Origin: Toxonevra muliebris | Taxonomy: Eukaryota > Arthropoda > Insecta > Diptera > Pallopteridae | NCBI GenBank assembly: GCA_963691655.1 | Contig: OY829329.1 | Location: 7,516,708-7,580,707, forward strand | DNA length: 64,000 nt | Direction of reading: 5' to 3' | Shown here: piece by piece, positions 21,721 through 34,126 of the stretch | Numbering within the stretch: the stretch's first letter is position 1 | How the letters are laid out: every line of letters begins with the position of its first letter | Program-made: the position numbers and the translations under genes | The notes under the pieces: model-generated | What the model saw: the letters and a program-made list of their open reading frames with translations, nothing else | Database searches by the model: none | What the model was told of the DNA's origin: nothing

Positions 21721-24700
21721 ATGGCGAAACGATATCAGCCACTTAAAGAATTTGGACGCACAACCAAAAAACCAAAGTTAGATTTGAGCATCAATAGAGG
21801 TCGACCTGATCCACCATCAATACAACATTTACCTCTAGCAACAGATAGAGACAATATATCCCCAACCGACTCACGGACCAACGCTGGTGGATGTAGTCCA
21901 AACAACAACTTCTGGGACGATGATGACGATGTAATTTTGCTAGCCACTCAAGTTGCCGAGTCACAAGTAGCAATGAAAACAGATTTAGCAAACATTACTA
22001 ACAGTAAGGATCAATCTGGTAATTGGGCACCACATATAGATGCCACAACGAGCACACAGAAACCATCTGAAGCTTTCGCACCAAATCAAACTATATTCTC
22101 TGAAATGTTTGTTGATGATGATGAGGACTTTGTAATGATAGCAGAGGCTGCAATACAAAACCAAACACAGATATTAGAAAAAAAGGAGGCAGATGTTTTT
22201 AAAAAGCCTTTGTTGCTATCAGTGAATGCAACTGCAGTTGGAGGAAGCGTAAATAAAGGTCAATCGTCTGCGTGTGCTTCTCAAAATAACGTGCCAACTA
22301 CGAATCAAATCACTGAGAGGCGTCATCAGGCTTCCGAACGACAAATTCAATTTCTTATGGAGCGCATGGAAGAATTGAAAAAAGAAAATGCAAAACTTTC
22401 TAAGGATATTGATGATGCTAAAATTAAAATGGAGAGCAAGGAGGGAGAGGTATTTTATAATACATACTTTTAATTTTATAATACACACTATTACTATTTA
22501 TTTCAGACTACACTTTTGCGCGATGAGCTGCGTCATATAAAACTGCAAGTTCAAAGATTAAAAATGGAAAAAATTTACAGCACCGAAGCAGCGAAAACCG
22601 AATGCAAAACGAAAATTGCAGAGCTTTCAAAGCAAGTAGAAGCAAAGGAAACGGCTCTACAGCTTAAAAGTGTGGAATATTCTGTTCTTAAAATGCGTCA
22701 TGCCGACGAAACTCATCGTTTTGAGATGAGCATGCGCAACATATCACAAATGAGAAATGAATCAATATTTATTGATGGTGATGTTAAAAAAGGCATTGAA
22801 ATGCAAAATCACATTAAAAGAAAAGCACAACTTAAATTGATGCGCTTGCGTGGCTTAAATGTGAACAAAAAAAAGTTTATGCAATGGGATACTTCTTTCA
22901 ACACTCCGAGCGAATTGATTTATGAACATTCAGAAGAGCGTGGCACCTCCAAAAAGCAACGTTCAATTTTTCAACTTGAATTACAACACTTGCAAACAAT
23001 TGTGGCACAACTGGAGCTCAAGCAACGCCGTTCCATTATGACAGATCAAGATATTCACGAATTCAATTTGAAGACAATCCAATCTGTTTGCAAAGTATTT
23101 CCGGAATTTTGGTCTTATGTGCATAGTTTAGAGTTTCCTAAAAATTGTCGCATACATCCTTATCCTGAATACGATTTGCGACAGGATGTTAGCGAAACAC
23201 GGCGAATCAATCTGCATCAGCCCAGTGATCTATATGAAGAAGAGCGCGCATTGAGTTTAAGACGTTATGTCGCCGCTTTGAGTGTAATTTGTCGGCTACT
23301 ACCACAAGTATGCAGTACCCTTCTTTCGCATAAGCATGGCGAATATTCGCTTTTGTCAATCGCTATCGATGCTATATGCAAATTGGGATTCTCACACGAA
23401 TTATGTGAACATTTCGGTTTGCTAGAAGCTTTTGCAACTTTATTGCATAGTTTGCTTTTAAGTGTTGAAAATAGCAGTACTGGTGATAACAACACAAATG
23501 AGCATCTCGAATTGCTTGTTAGGCTGTTAAAACAATTAGTTTTCGCACGTCCAAGCCCATGGATTTTCTACGAAATATCCTATTGCATTTTAGAATGTAG
23601 GCGATTGCCTTATGCTCTGTCGATGCTATGTATCAACAGTAACACTAGCAGTGCTTTTGCTACTGATCATGTACGTTCGCTGTATCGTTTTTCAAATGAT
23701 TCTTGTTTGTTACAGGTGAGTTAGAAATGCAAATGGATCGTTAAAGATCCAAATTGTTTTGTGGTCCACAATACGAACTAGTTATTCGTTATGATAAAAT
23801 GTTTCTTTTGGCAGTGTTGCTCAAGTAATTGCCTTCTTAAGTCGTGTTTTTATTGTTGCACAGAAATGGTGTGAGCATAGAGCGAAAAGAAGAGAGATAT
23901 GAATCCATAATTTGTGGAGATTTATCTTTATATGCATATGGAAAATAAAAGAAACTATCCCCAATAGGAAAACAATGTTTAAAATATTGCTAAAAATAAA
24001 AACAGCCTTGAATTACCATTGTAATTTTCTTCCCTAGGTTTATGCTGGACTTTTGGAGATCGCATTTCCACTCAACACTCCATTGCGAACGAAACATTTC
24101 GAATTATTGACTGTGATATGTAGAAATCATGTACATTTTGCGTACTATTGTTTTGCAAATCCACCTAATTTCATACATAAGTTATTACCAATTTACGATG
24201 ATGATGATGAGAATGAAACTAAGAACAATACAAATGAATCCAGTAATATTTTCAATTACGGGCAACAAAATAACACTAACAGCACAACCTCCGCAAGTCG
24301 CTTATGCTCAAATACAGATACATCTTCTGCCGCAACATCCACAAACTCAGTGCCATCGAAAAAAAATGGTGGTGTCACTCATTGTGAATGCTACACTAAA
24401 TTGTGCTTGAGCGTAGTTACATTGCTCTTTCAGCTTTTGCGACATTGGATACGAACTGAGAAATCTTTGGGTATGTTCTACGTGTTAAAGTCATAGAAAA
24501 TCCAATATTAACTTTTAATTTCTTCTAGAAACAAGGCGTATTGCTGAAATTTCGAAAATTTCTGTACAACTACTTCACATAATCTTTTGTGATAATTATC
24601 TTACAGAACTATTTCACGATGCCGAAGAGACTACAAAGCATTATCTTTGCTTAATTTGTAAATGGTGGACGGAAAATGTGGAGTTGTTGCATTTTAAAGA

Positions 24701-25044
24701 TTTACACAGTACGTTTAAATAATTATATAATTTCCTCTATAGCGGTGGCTTTATATTGAAATTAATTTCAAATTTGATTGAAAATCATTTTTTTTTTAGA
24801 AACATTTCTACATAAATTACAGAACTCGCATCTTTTTTCGAAACAATTCACCGATAATGAAACTCCCGACAATGTTGATTTAGATTTAAAGGATTGGTCC
24901 TCACTTACTAGAGAAACTAGTAATATTAATAACACCACATCTGATCTGACGACATCTATTCAGAATTTACATCTAATAGAGGATGTTAGCAATGAAGATA
25001 AATACTTTGAAGGTCTCCAAGGATATGCGTTCAACTTTCAATGA
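21721..25044 (+). CDS. mus304: ATR-interacting protein (ATRIP / mus304-like)
   Basis: Regulatory partner of the ATR kinase; it binds RPA-coated single-stranded DNA and brings ATR to damage. Five coding exons: 21721-22449, 22507-23715, 24038-24470, 24529-24708, 24800-25044 (2796 nt, 931 residues). Drosophila mus304 is somewhat shorter. Start MAKRYQ..RTTKKPKLD is a basic, NLS-like N-terminus. An acidic-hydrophobic motif NNFWDDDDDVILLATQVAE (about 62-80) matches the RPA70N-binding checkpoint recruitment motif, and a second one, MFVDDDEDFVMIAEAA, sits at about 129-144. A coiled coil (about 205-320, starting RQIQFLMERMEELKKEN) is followed by a largely helical C-terminal half typical of ATRIP. A low-complexity Asn/Thr/Ser insert follows a DDDDEN stretch in exon 3. 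A GTG five codons upstream is in frame but the ATG is preferred. A polyadenylation signal lies at 25134. Identification rests on domain order rather than strong residue identity. Confidence 0.85.
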
Positions 25045-25133
25045 AACATTACAAAGTTAATTTAAAACAAAAAACTTAAAATTCTGTGTACTATTTTATA
25101 GTGGATTTTGCAAACTGTATGCATGCCAATCCC

Positions 25134-25139
25134 AATAAA
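25134..25139 (+). terminator. Polyadenylation signal of the ATRIP gene
   Basis: AATAAA, 90 bp past the stop codon, in a short A-rich tail. Confidence 0.6.
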
Positions 25140-25529
25140 AAAAATGCTTTAAACGAAATGATTATTATGTATTTAGCCCTATGACCTCTGTACAAGGGGC
25201 AGCACTATTATTGGTTGTAAAATGCCTGCCGAGAAAAACCCATGGGCGATCTATCGTTGCATCAAAGTTATGGTATAGTAAGAATGGCTGTAATGGTAAG
25301 AAGTCGAAGAACTTTCACCGGCGACATCAAACTCCAGATACCGCTAAAAACGAAAGTTATTTATAAATTCGAACCAGTTTAATATTTATAATCGAAAATA
25401 TGAGTATATGTTAAAATAGGTTCCATTTCAAGACGAGTTAGGCTGTTTTTCATTTTTACCACAGATATTTCGATATAAATTTCGATGGTCATACGTTGAC
25501 ATCACATAAACAAACATCACATAAACATA

Positions 25530-27207
25530 AACAAAGACGCGCGCGCACCCACAGTACCAAGTTTGCAATGTTTTAAATATTGAATATCTCGAAAACTATG
25601 ACATATACGAAAGAATTACTTAGAACCTTTCTTTTAGGAAATTACTCAAGCTTTGTTTTTGTAGTAAGAAGTTTTTTGATATCTCCTACGGTTGACCAGT
25701 TATTAGTAAAAAACGGCTTTTTTCACCAAAAGGGGGGTTTTTTGGGGGGGTTGCTCTGCAGCCTCAGAACTGACTTTTGTGATTTTTCCATCTATCATAC
25801 CCCCACTAACAATTACTGAAGAAAAATTTCAGATACGAATTATTATGAAGTTTTGGTGGAGGTTTTTACTCTACCGACCGCAAAACGGGAAAATTTCCAG
25901 ATAAAATTACAAAATTTCAATTTCACCTCAAAGCTCTGTAGATTTTCTAGATTTACAGAACTTTGGGCGGCGCTCTCATACCTTTCACATGTATACTATT
26001 CACATATATGAATATATGTTAAAGTTGTAGTAGTGTTCTCGTATATGAATGAGAACGTAAGAGTAAGAGTGAAGAGCAGCTGAGAGATCTTCATACATTT
26101 ACTCCAAAGTACATCCAAAGTACAAAATTTGCAATGTTTTAAATATTGAATATCTCGAAAACTATGACATATACGAAAAAATTATTTAACACCTTTTTTT
26201 AGGAAATTACTCAAGCTTTGTTTTTGTAGTAAGAATTTTTTTGATATCTTCTACGGTTAACCAGTTATTAGTAAAAAACGACTTTTTTCACCAAAAGGGG
26301 GGTTTTTTGGGAGGGTTGCCCTGCAGCCCCAGAACTGAGTTTTGTGGTTTTTCCATCTATCATACCCCCACTAACAATTACTGAAGAAAAATTTCAGATA
26401 CGAATTATTATGAACTTTTGGTGGAGGTTTTTACTCTACCGACCGCAAAACGGGAAAATTTCCAAATAAAATTACAAAATTCAAATTTTATACCAAAGCT
26501 CTGTAGATTTTCTAGATTTACAGAACTTTGGCTAGCGCTCTCACACCTTTCACATATACATATATATGAAAAGTTCGATCTAGGCACTCCATGGGCTATA
26601 ATAGTACCAGTATGTGTGTGAGAACGTTAGAGTAAAGAGCAGCTAAGAGTTCCTTCGCGTATTGTACATACATAAACAAATAATGTGAGAGCGTATGCAT
26701 GTGGAAGTGCACGTGTGAGAGAGAGGGAGAGCAAGTTTTAATTAAATGAAAATACTTTACTCATTTACAGAACTTTCAGAAATCTACAGAACTTTGGGAT
26801 AAAATTTGAATTTTGTAATTTTATTTGGAAATTTTCCCGTTAGTCCAGTCGCCAAAGTAAAAAACTCCACCAAAAGTTTATAATACTTCTTATCTGAAAT
26901 TTTTCTTCAGTAATTGTTAGTGGGGGTGTGAGAGATGGAAAAACCACAAAAGTCAGTTCTGTGGCTGCAGAGTAACCCCCCCAAAAAACCCCCCTTTTGG
27001 TGAAAAAAACCGTTTTTTACTAATAACTGGTTAACCGTAGGAGATATCAAAAAAATTCGTTCTACAAAAACAAAGCTTGAGTGATTTCCTAAAAAAAAGG
27101 TATTAAGTAATTTTTTCGTATATGTCAAAGTTTTCGAGATATTCAATATTTAAAACATTGCAAACTTTGTACTTTGAATGTACTGTGGATGCGCGCGCAT
27201 CTTTGTT
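25530..27207. mobile_element. Composite element: about 420-bp repeat in three copies, two direct and one inverted
   Basis: A repeat unit starting near TTTGCAATGTTTTAAATATT and containing TCTCGAAAACTATGACATAT, a G-rich stretch (GGGGGGTTTTTTGGG) and ACAGAACTTTGG occurs at about 25561-25975 (+), 26121-26545 (+) and 27172-26775 (-). The outer ends also mirror each other: AACAAAGACGCGCGCGCACCCACAGTACC on the left, and the reverse complement of a near-identical string ending at 27207. The whole is therefore an element of about 1.7 kb with long terminal inverted repeats plus an internal direct copy. Arm identity is high, which suggests a fairly young insertion. No transposase is seen and the family is not recognised. 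Confidence 0.75.
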
Positions 27208-27314
27208 AATTTGAATTATTGCGCGAGGAGCCTATAGGAAAAATTGAATTACTCGAAAATCAAACAAGCTAGAAAGAAAAATCAAAATGGGTTTCGAAGG
27301 TTATAACAAATTGT

Positions 27315-28152
27315 TTGTTGGAATTTAAAAGAAAAATTCCATGTGAGAAAAAATTCAAATTAAAATATTTAAAGAATTCAATCCATTCCATTAGTTCAAA
27401 ACAAAAAATTTTTGAAGTTGATGTGGGTTCCCACCCATGGAACGAAGAAGCAGATTTTCGAGCTAAGTCCGCAGCAAAAGAACCGCGTACCACCTCGAAC
27501 CTGATCAGCAAACAAGATATTTTCAGTTTGATCAACACACATATAGCAAAGTCCAAACAAAGTGAGTGGTCGGACTTCCACCATTAATACGGAAGGAAAA
27601 AAAGCAATACTTCCATCTGAAATCCATTGCAACGACTTAAAAACATTCATCCGCTTACGCATCGGCCACACAAACATCACACATGGTCATCTTTTGACTG
27701 GTTCTGGTACTCAACAGTGTCCGTATTGCAACTCTATCTCGCTGTCTATAATCCATCTCTTAGACAATTGTTCTTTCTTCTCCACAATATGAAATAATAT
27801 TTTTTCAAACGAAAACTCCTCATATGTACTTAGAATAGTTAATAAAGAAAATATTATTAAAATTAATAATTTTTTGTTAAAATTTGTACATAAATAGCAA
27901 TGTGCGAAAAATTACTTCTGCAGTCTCTTGAGGGCTTGCAACGGGGGTTTTTCACATATCGTTTTTTTTCTATTTGTTCCCTAAATATTTCTACCTTAGT
28001 ATGTATGATTAATAGCCTATCACTTAAGTTATTTTAAAACTATAAACTAATGTATTATAAAGAGAGCCGAAGGCCCTGGTAGCCAGTGTTCCTCTAAATT
28101 CAGTAATCTAATGATTTATCATTATTTTTCTTTTAATAAATAAATAAATAAA
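27315..28152 (+). mobile_element. 3' end of a non-LTR retrotransposon (RNase H, zinc knuckle, 3' UTR)
   Basis: Two overlapping frames (27315-27587 and 27562-27792) together encode the end of a retrotransposon ORF2. An RNase H signature appears as VGSHPWNEEADFRAKSA, slightly deleted. It is followed by a RLRIGHTNITHGHLL block and a CPYCNSISLSIIHLLDNC finger typical of I/R1/jockey-type elements. The frames are offset, so the copy is broken and 5'-truncated. The 3' part ends in GCCGAAGGCCCTGGTAGCC.. and a (TAAA)n tail at 28136-28152. The same 3' end occurs at 53382. Confidence 0.8.
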
Positions 28153-28313
28153 TTTCTTCATTGTGAGTTTTATTTTTCTTCTTTTTTTATGCAAATATTT
28201 AATCAATGTTTTCCTTTCCACTGAACTAAGTATAATACACAAATACATGGATGCATAAAACTTGAATCACAAATATGTAAAGTTCTAAATAAAAATAGTG
28301 TCGTTACCAGGAA

Positions 28314-29549
28314 TTACTCAAATATATTTTCGTAATATGTACTGTCAAATGATTGTACGCGAACTAAACCATCTTCACCTCCTGAAGCATAACTCTTGCC
28401 ATCCGGGTGGAACGCCAAGCTGTTGATGGGACCGAAATGTCCTTTGAGACGAGCGAATTCTTCTTCGTAAATTAAATGGAAAAACCGTGAATCAAACTTT
28501 CCCGCTTTAGTAGAGGTGGTTGTAACTTCCATTGCATCCTGACCGCCACCTAATACAACATGATCCAGGATCGGGCTTATAGATGCAGAATTCACTGGAC
28601 GTTCAGTTTTATATGTCTTCAAGCACATTAAAGATTCCGAATCGAACAATTTCGCAGATGTATCTTTGGAAGCAGTCACAAACATCGTTCCATCCTTGTT
28701 CATTTGCATATCGTTAATGCCGGCAGTATGATCATTAACTGAATTAATTTCTCTACCCTTGCGAATGTCCCAAATTGATATTTGTCCATTGTCATGACCT
28801 TAAACAATACAATTATTTATTAAGTGATTTAAATTTTCAAATAAATTTTTCCAAACCTGTAATTATTGTCTCGTCTAGTGGACCCCACAGCATTGAGGTA
28901 ATTTTTGACGCTAACATCGGGATACGTAGAATGGGATTTTCCTCTGAAATACTGGAATCCGCTGTACGGACATCGATAATAAACAATTCAGAATTCTGAC
29001 CCATAGCCTTGTCAGTAGAGTATGCTGCTTGATTGCCTGAATAACTGAAATTGCAAGCACGCACAGATGATTTTGCCGGTATGGATGCCACCACAGTACC
29101 ACATTCAACATCCCAAATTTTTGTTGTCATATCACCAGCACCCGATATCATTTTGGATGTTGCCCAATCCACATCTAAACACCAAACCGCACCCTGATGA
29201 CCATCATAAGTGCCGAGACGTTCACCATTGAGTGAATACCAAACATTAGGTTTTTGATCCTTCGAACAGGAAAAAAGTAAGTCGCCTTCACGATTATATT
29301 TAATTTGTGTTATGGAACGTTCATGTCCTTGCAGCATTAATGGTCTCTGCAATAAATAAAAACAAAATTATTAAATACGAAAGACGAAGAACAAAATGTG
29401 AATTCTAATTTGACAATTTAAAGGTTATGTTTCAGATGAGATTTCCGAACTACTTTTTACGGCAAGTTGTTGTGTTTAACGAGAAATCCTTTTTTCTAAT
29501 ATTAATTCATATCTATATTTTAGAAATTATTTATTTATTGTATTACCAT
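28314..29549 (-). CDS. eIF3i: Eukaryotic translation initiation factor 3 subunit i (TRIP-1)
   Basis: WD40 subunit of eIF3, part of the eIF3b-g-i module that helps 43S complexes scan mRNA. Three coding exons: 29549-29547, 29346-28857, 28798-28314 (978 nt, 325 residues; family usually 325-326). The first coding exon holds only the ATG, which is spliced to [11 protein letters not shown], the invariant start of this family; an in-frame ATG-less reading of exon 2 would otherwise have no good start. WD blocks visible include [39 protein letters not shown] and the C-terminal [20 protein letters not shown], ending YYENIFE. It is extremely conserved with Drosophila. It lies downstream of SCO1 on the same strand. 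Confidence 0.97.
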
Positions 29550-30927
29550 TTTGAACAATTATTTGATATTTGCAATAACAACTAATTGACACAAATACCA
29601 TCTGCAGCTACGAACAATATCAAAGAAAGCGTTTCGTGTACGCGCAATGCTGCCAACATTCAGAAATTGAATTCACAAATGTATTAGTAATACACCGAGT
29701 CTTGTGACCCCTTGAAACACAAAATTTTATCACTCCATTACACTATGATTTTTCATGTTTGGTGCCGTTACTTTTTCTATTATCACTATTATATTGTGAG
29801 TAAAATCAAAACATGAAAAGGAAAACTAAAAAAACAAGGTTCATTATTACCTTGGCGCCATGATAACACTAGCCATAATATGTTGTAACGTTCATGTCTT
29901 GTCATATTTACATATCGTCTCGAATAGCTATAATTCATGCCAATGTGAAGTGAGCAATGACGCAGTGAGGTTTTATGGATAACTTTGAGCATAATGTGGA
30001 ACTTTGCGTTCAACTGTGGAATAAAATGTTACCAACTTTCTGTTAAAATTTATGCAACCATATCAAAAAGTTAAGGTTCCTAAGTTTAATTATGTGATAC
30101 CTCTGAAATCGTTTGTGGCACGACTTTAGGATTTAGAAGGAAAGTATGATTTGTTTATAGAACTCTGTGCGTAAAATATGGGTAGACTTGTGTTAGTCGG
30201 GGTGTGACATCTAGAGAAAGTAGGAATGACATCTCTTATACAAAGGAATGCCTGTAAAGGAAAACACTAAAAGTTTGTTTGTGAAATTGGTACCTATGTT
30301 TGTAGTAGTTATTGGGTACAATGTATCAGACAAATGGGAGTGGCAGTTTCTATAAAAATTGCTCTTGGTGTGGGATATGTGGGGGACAATAGTAAGGAAG
30401 GCAATGAACGTTTGTGGGTCAAAGTGATGAAGGTTTGCATGTTATGATAGGATGTTGATTGCATAACTTGCGAAATAAGTGGAAATGGAACAGCCTTTGA
30501 AATACCATGTAGACGGATATCTGACTTCGCTTGACCTTACCAACTAGCACCGGCGGGCGCTTAGCAAAGGATACACTTAATATAGGCAGCTAATACTGAT
30601 CAATGAAAAGCTTGGCCCAGGCACTCCGTGGGCTGTTGTGACATATTAGTAGTAGTAATACCGATAATCGGTTGTAGTGCAAACAAAGAAAGTAACCAAG
30701 AGACAATTTCCAACCATTTATAAAATCTATAGCAATATTTTTCGAGCTAATGTAGAAATAAAGCAGATTTAAATTATTCTATACATAAATTATAAAAACA
30801 TTAATATTAACGGAAAACAATTTTTTCAACTGAGAGTTGATTTTTATTACTCTTTTAATAACAGCTTAAAAACAAGCATTAATAAATTATTTCACCAAAT
30901 GCTGGCTATTTATTATATCAAGTATCT
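29550..30927. other. Intergenic spacer between eIF3i and SCO1
   Basis: Holds the eIF3i promoter and the SCO1 3' flank (TTTATT near 30843 or 30909 as minus-strand polyadenylation signals). No gene seen. Near 30598-30640 the sequence ATGAAAAGCTTGGCCCAGGC followed by ACTCCGTGGGCT resembles a block at about 26566-26600, so a small dispersed-repeat fragment is likely here. Confidence 0.55.
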
Positions 30928-32016
30928 CTAGCTGAACCATCCCTTTTTGTTCATGTTGTTCCACTTAAGAATGTTAACTAAAATCGAATTTGTGCATTGA
31001 TCCTTGTCACGATTTTGACCATAATAATCGACGAATTCACCATCTGGATTAACAAGGTACATAATAATTGTGTGATCCACCTGAAAATTGCATAGAATCG
31101 GAATTAAAATTTTCTAAAATTAATTATGTACTTACGATATAATCATCATCAATATCACGTGGCCCAGCACTAAAATATACACGGAATGCTTTGCATACAT
31201 TGCGTATTTGTTCTATCGTACCGGTTAGACCCAAAAGTTTTGGTGAAAATTCTTTCACATATTTACCAACAATTTCTTTAGTGTCACGTTCTGGATCGAC
31301 AGTAATAAATATTGGCTGAATTTCGGGGTTTTGTGGAGATTTCTCTACAAAAACAAAAAACATTTTATGTTTATATTAGTCTCTTAATAAAAATGTATGT
31401 TTAAAAATACAATTATCATTTTCATAAGTTGTATTTGCAAACACCTGTGCAACAAATTTGTTGAAGAGGAAAATTTTATTTATGTAATATTCTAAAAGTT
31501 GTTTTTGGTTGTTTAATGTGTTAATAAAGAAATACGTGAACTGTTTTTGGGATTACGTTTGCTTTTGTACTCACCAATTGCTTCCACTACCGCCGCCATT
31601 TTCTCCAGTTCGTCTGGGCAAATGTCCGGACAGTGTGTGAATCCAAAATATATGAGTAACCATTTACCAATAAAATCCTCCGATTTCCTTAAATTACCAT
31701 TTGAATCTGTAAGTTCCCAACGTCCACCAATGGCTGCCTTACCAAGCTGTCGTTTACGTTCTCGCATTATAGCTTGTTCTTTCTCGTTCTTTACGTACAA
31801 CATAAAAGATAAACCAATTGCTCCAGCACCGCCAATAAATGCCAAACTTTTCCAAGAAATCGGACCTTTGCCTTTAGTAGGATCAGTGCTTGCAAACCGG
31901 CATTCCAACTGAGTTTTTGCACAATTTTGAATAGGCATCAGCCGTGTTTTCGGATACTTTGAAAATTTAACACTTTTATTGCAAGTGACGAAAACACTTT
32001 TCAAGCCTCGAAACAT
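30928..32016 (-). CDS. Scox: SCO1/SCO2-type mitochondrial copper chaperone
   Basis: Inner-membrane protein that delivers copper to the CuA site of cytochrome c oxidase subunit 2. Three coding exons: 32016-31575, 31344-31136, 31080-30928 (804 nt, 267 residues). The N-terminus is basic and lacks acidic residues up to about residue 37, as expected for a mitochondrial presequence. One membrane segment follows (about 55-76, [19 protein letters not shown]). The thioredoxin-like domain has the copper-binding CPDIC (C129 and C133) in [25 protein letters not shown], and the third ligand His in VDHTIIMYL (H220). It ends NKKGWFS. All copper ligands are present, so the gene looks functional. The start ATG has no in-frame competitor upstream. 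Single fly SCO gene, orthologous to both human SCO1 and SCO2. Confidence 0.95.
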
Positions 32017-34101
32017 ATTTCTTAGTTAGTGGAAATGACAATTCTCAATTAATTTATTTTCAATTACAAGTATTATTTTTCCATATTATCATGAAAATTT
32101 TTAATTAGTGATGCGTAAATATCGATTTCGCGATACCAATTTGTAATGTTAGGTTACGTTCACAATACAAGCGAGCATGCTCGATGATAAACAAAGAGGT
32201 ATGTATGTATTGGCGTGCAGAAAATAAATTAAACATTAATTTAATATAGAGTATTTCAGAATTTTTAAAAATAACTTACCAATCTTTCTTCATTGCAAGA
32301 ATGTTGTGAGCTTATTACATTAGAATAAACAAACAAATAGGTTTAATTTAATCTCACCTATTACTTTTATTTCATTAAAGAAATAAATAAAAAATTTTAC
32401 GAGTAAGAAAATGACAGTATATAGCTGATGCGCTTTGATAACATAACATCAATATTTTTAATTAAAAGTATGGTTTGCCGACTTCAAATGCTATTTTTGT
32501 TTCAAAGAGTTAAAAAAATATTCTTTAATGCCATATTTAAACTAGCTATAAATCTTTGGCAATAAGACAGAGTCGCAAAAATTGACGTTTAGTAACCATG
32601 TTCAGATATAATCAAATCAGAAATATAAAAACTGTGTGTTTCCACACTAACTTTAGAATAAAGTATTGTAATTCAACTTTTGAACTGATTTCTATTTGCC
32701 TGATTGAATTTTACGATTTTTCAAAGCGAGAAAGTATATATTAATTATATTCTGTGTGGGGTGTCAGTTTCGATTGGCTATATCTCAGTTAATACAAATC
32801 GAATTAAAACAAACTAAAAACAGCTCAAAAGATAATACTATTAGGTACTTTATTGTTATTTGTTTAGTGTAAATCTTGGTTAAAAGACACAAAATTAACA
32901 ATAAAACTATTTAACTTATTGCTTACTGTTTTTTTTTTTTTTTTTGGATTAATCCATCGATTAGTAAAACGATGGATTGATAAAAACGCTATCAAAATTT
33001 AAGGTAGAGCCACCGATTTCATTCAATATAATCTATCTCTGTCACAGTTTTTAATGAAATTGACGAATTTGACATCATTGTTATAGTTATTTTACAGAGT
33101 TTTGATAGCAACTCATTTTAGCAATCGGCAAATCGTTCCAACACGTTGCTCTAGTGAATAGTCATAATTTTGTCGTTTAACGTTTTTCACGGGTTATATT
33201 TCAATTGGTAAAAGCACTAATGAAAATGATAATAAACCAGAAGATGATACGTGCGATTGTGGTGAAGTCCACATCGAATTGATCATTTCGTGCCAATTAT
33301 GTATACTTAGAAATGAGCTATTAATTGAAAATTTTACAATACAATAATTTTTTTTTTTTTCTCTTTTTTGAAATTACCAAAAATGGAAGGAATCAGTAAC
33401 ACATCAATGGCAATCAAAAGGAAACAATCAGAATAAAAACGATCTAAATACTTATTGTGATTCCAATCAAAACGACCCAAGTCATATTTTTGTTTTTTAA
33501 CTTTGTAATAAAAAACTCCTTTAAAATGCTAGACAGCCAAGATATCAATTTCCAAATAAAAAAAAATAAATGGAAGTACTTGTTTTAATTTTTTACCTCT
33601 CGTTCCCCGATTTTATTTCGTTTTCTTCGCCAACTCCTCAAATATGATCAAAACCGTAATTTTCGTACTTTTAAAGATTAAAAAAAAATATGATATAGCC
33701 TATCAGCATAAACAAATCCTTATACAGTTATACTTATTTTTTTTGTCGAATGGTGTAATTGAACATTGCAAAGTGAAGTTGAGGAACACAAAGGAGTTTT
33801 GAAAATGTGAGAGTACAGAACTTGTTTTAATTTATTTTTATTCATTCTTTTAACTTTACATATAGTATTATATAAGTTTCTATGAAATAATTTTGATAAT
33901 TGTTTTTTTTTTTTTTTTGCATTGAAAATATATTATTAATTAATAATAAGTTTCGTGTAAACTTTAAATTTTATGTTTCTTCCTGGAACATTATTTTTAT
34001 GTTCGTAGAATTTGTATGAAAACCAGTTTGAACTTAATTATAAGCTTCTCTTGATTCATTCTTCTTTTTAGTGTTGTGCACGAAAAGCAATACGCAAAGT
34101 T

Positions 34102-34126
34102 GGGGGAGGGGGGGGGGGGGGGGGGG
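34102..34126. repeat. Poly-G tract (G5-A-G19)
   Basis: Five G, one A and nineteen G on the plus strand, in AT-rich DNA. Second long G run in the window. Confidence 0.9.

Larger units (their letters stand above)
25045..28313. other. Repeat-rich convergent intergenic region (ATRIP / eIF3i)
   Basis: Apart from the ATRIP 3' end and the eIF3i 3' end this 3.3-kb spacer is made almost entirely of two mobile-element blocks listed separately: a composite inverted repeat at 25530-27207 and a non-LTR 3' end at 27315-28152. Short reading frames in it (for example the 79-codon frames repeated in both outer arms) follow the repeat and carry no known domain. A TTTATT at 28169-28174 is a plausible eIF3i polyadenylation signal on the minus strand. 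Confidence 0.7.

Noticed and set aside
25580..25819. 79-codon ORF as a host gene
   Set aside because: The same frame recurs inside each outer copy of a repeat (also 26907-27146 on the minus strand), has no known domain, and is broken in the third copy.
25530..27207. A CRISPR array or other phased repeat-spacer system
   Set aside because: This is eukaryotic DNA and the repeats are about 420 bp, only three, and in mixed orientation.
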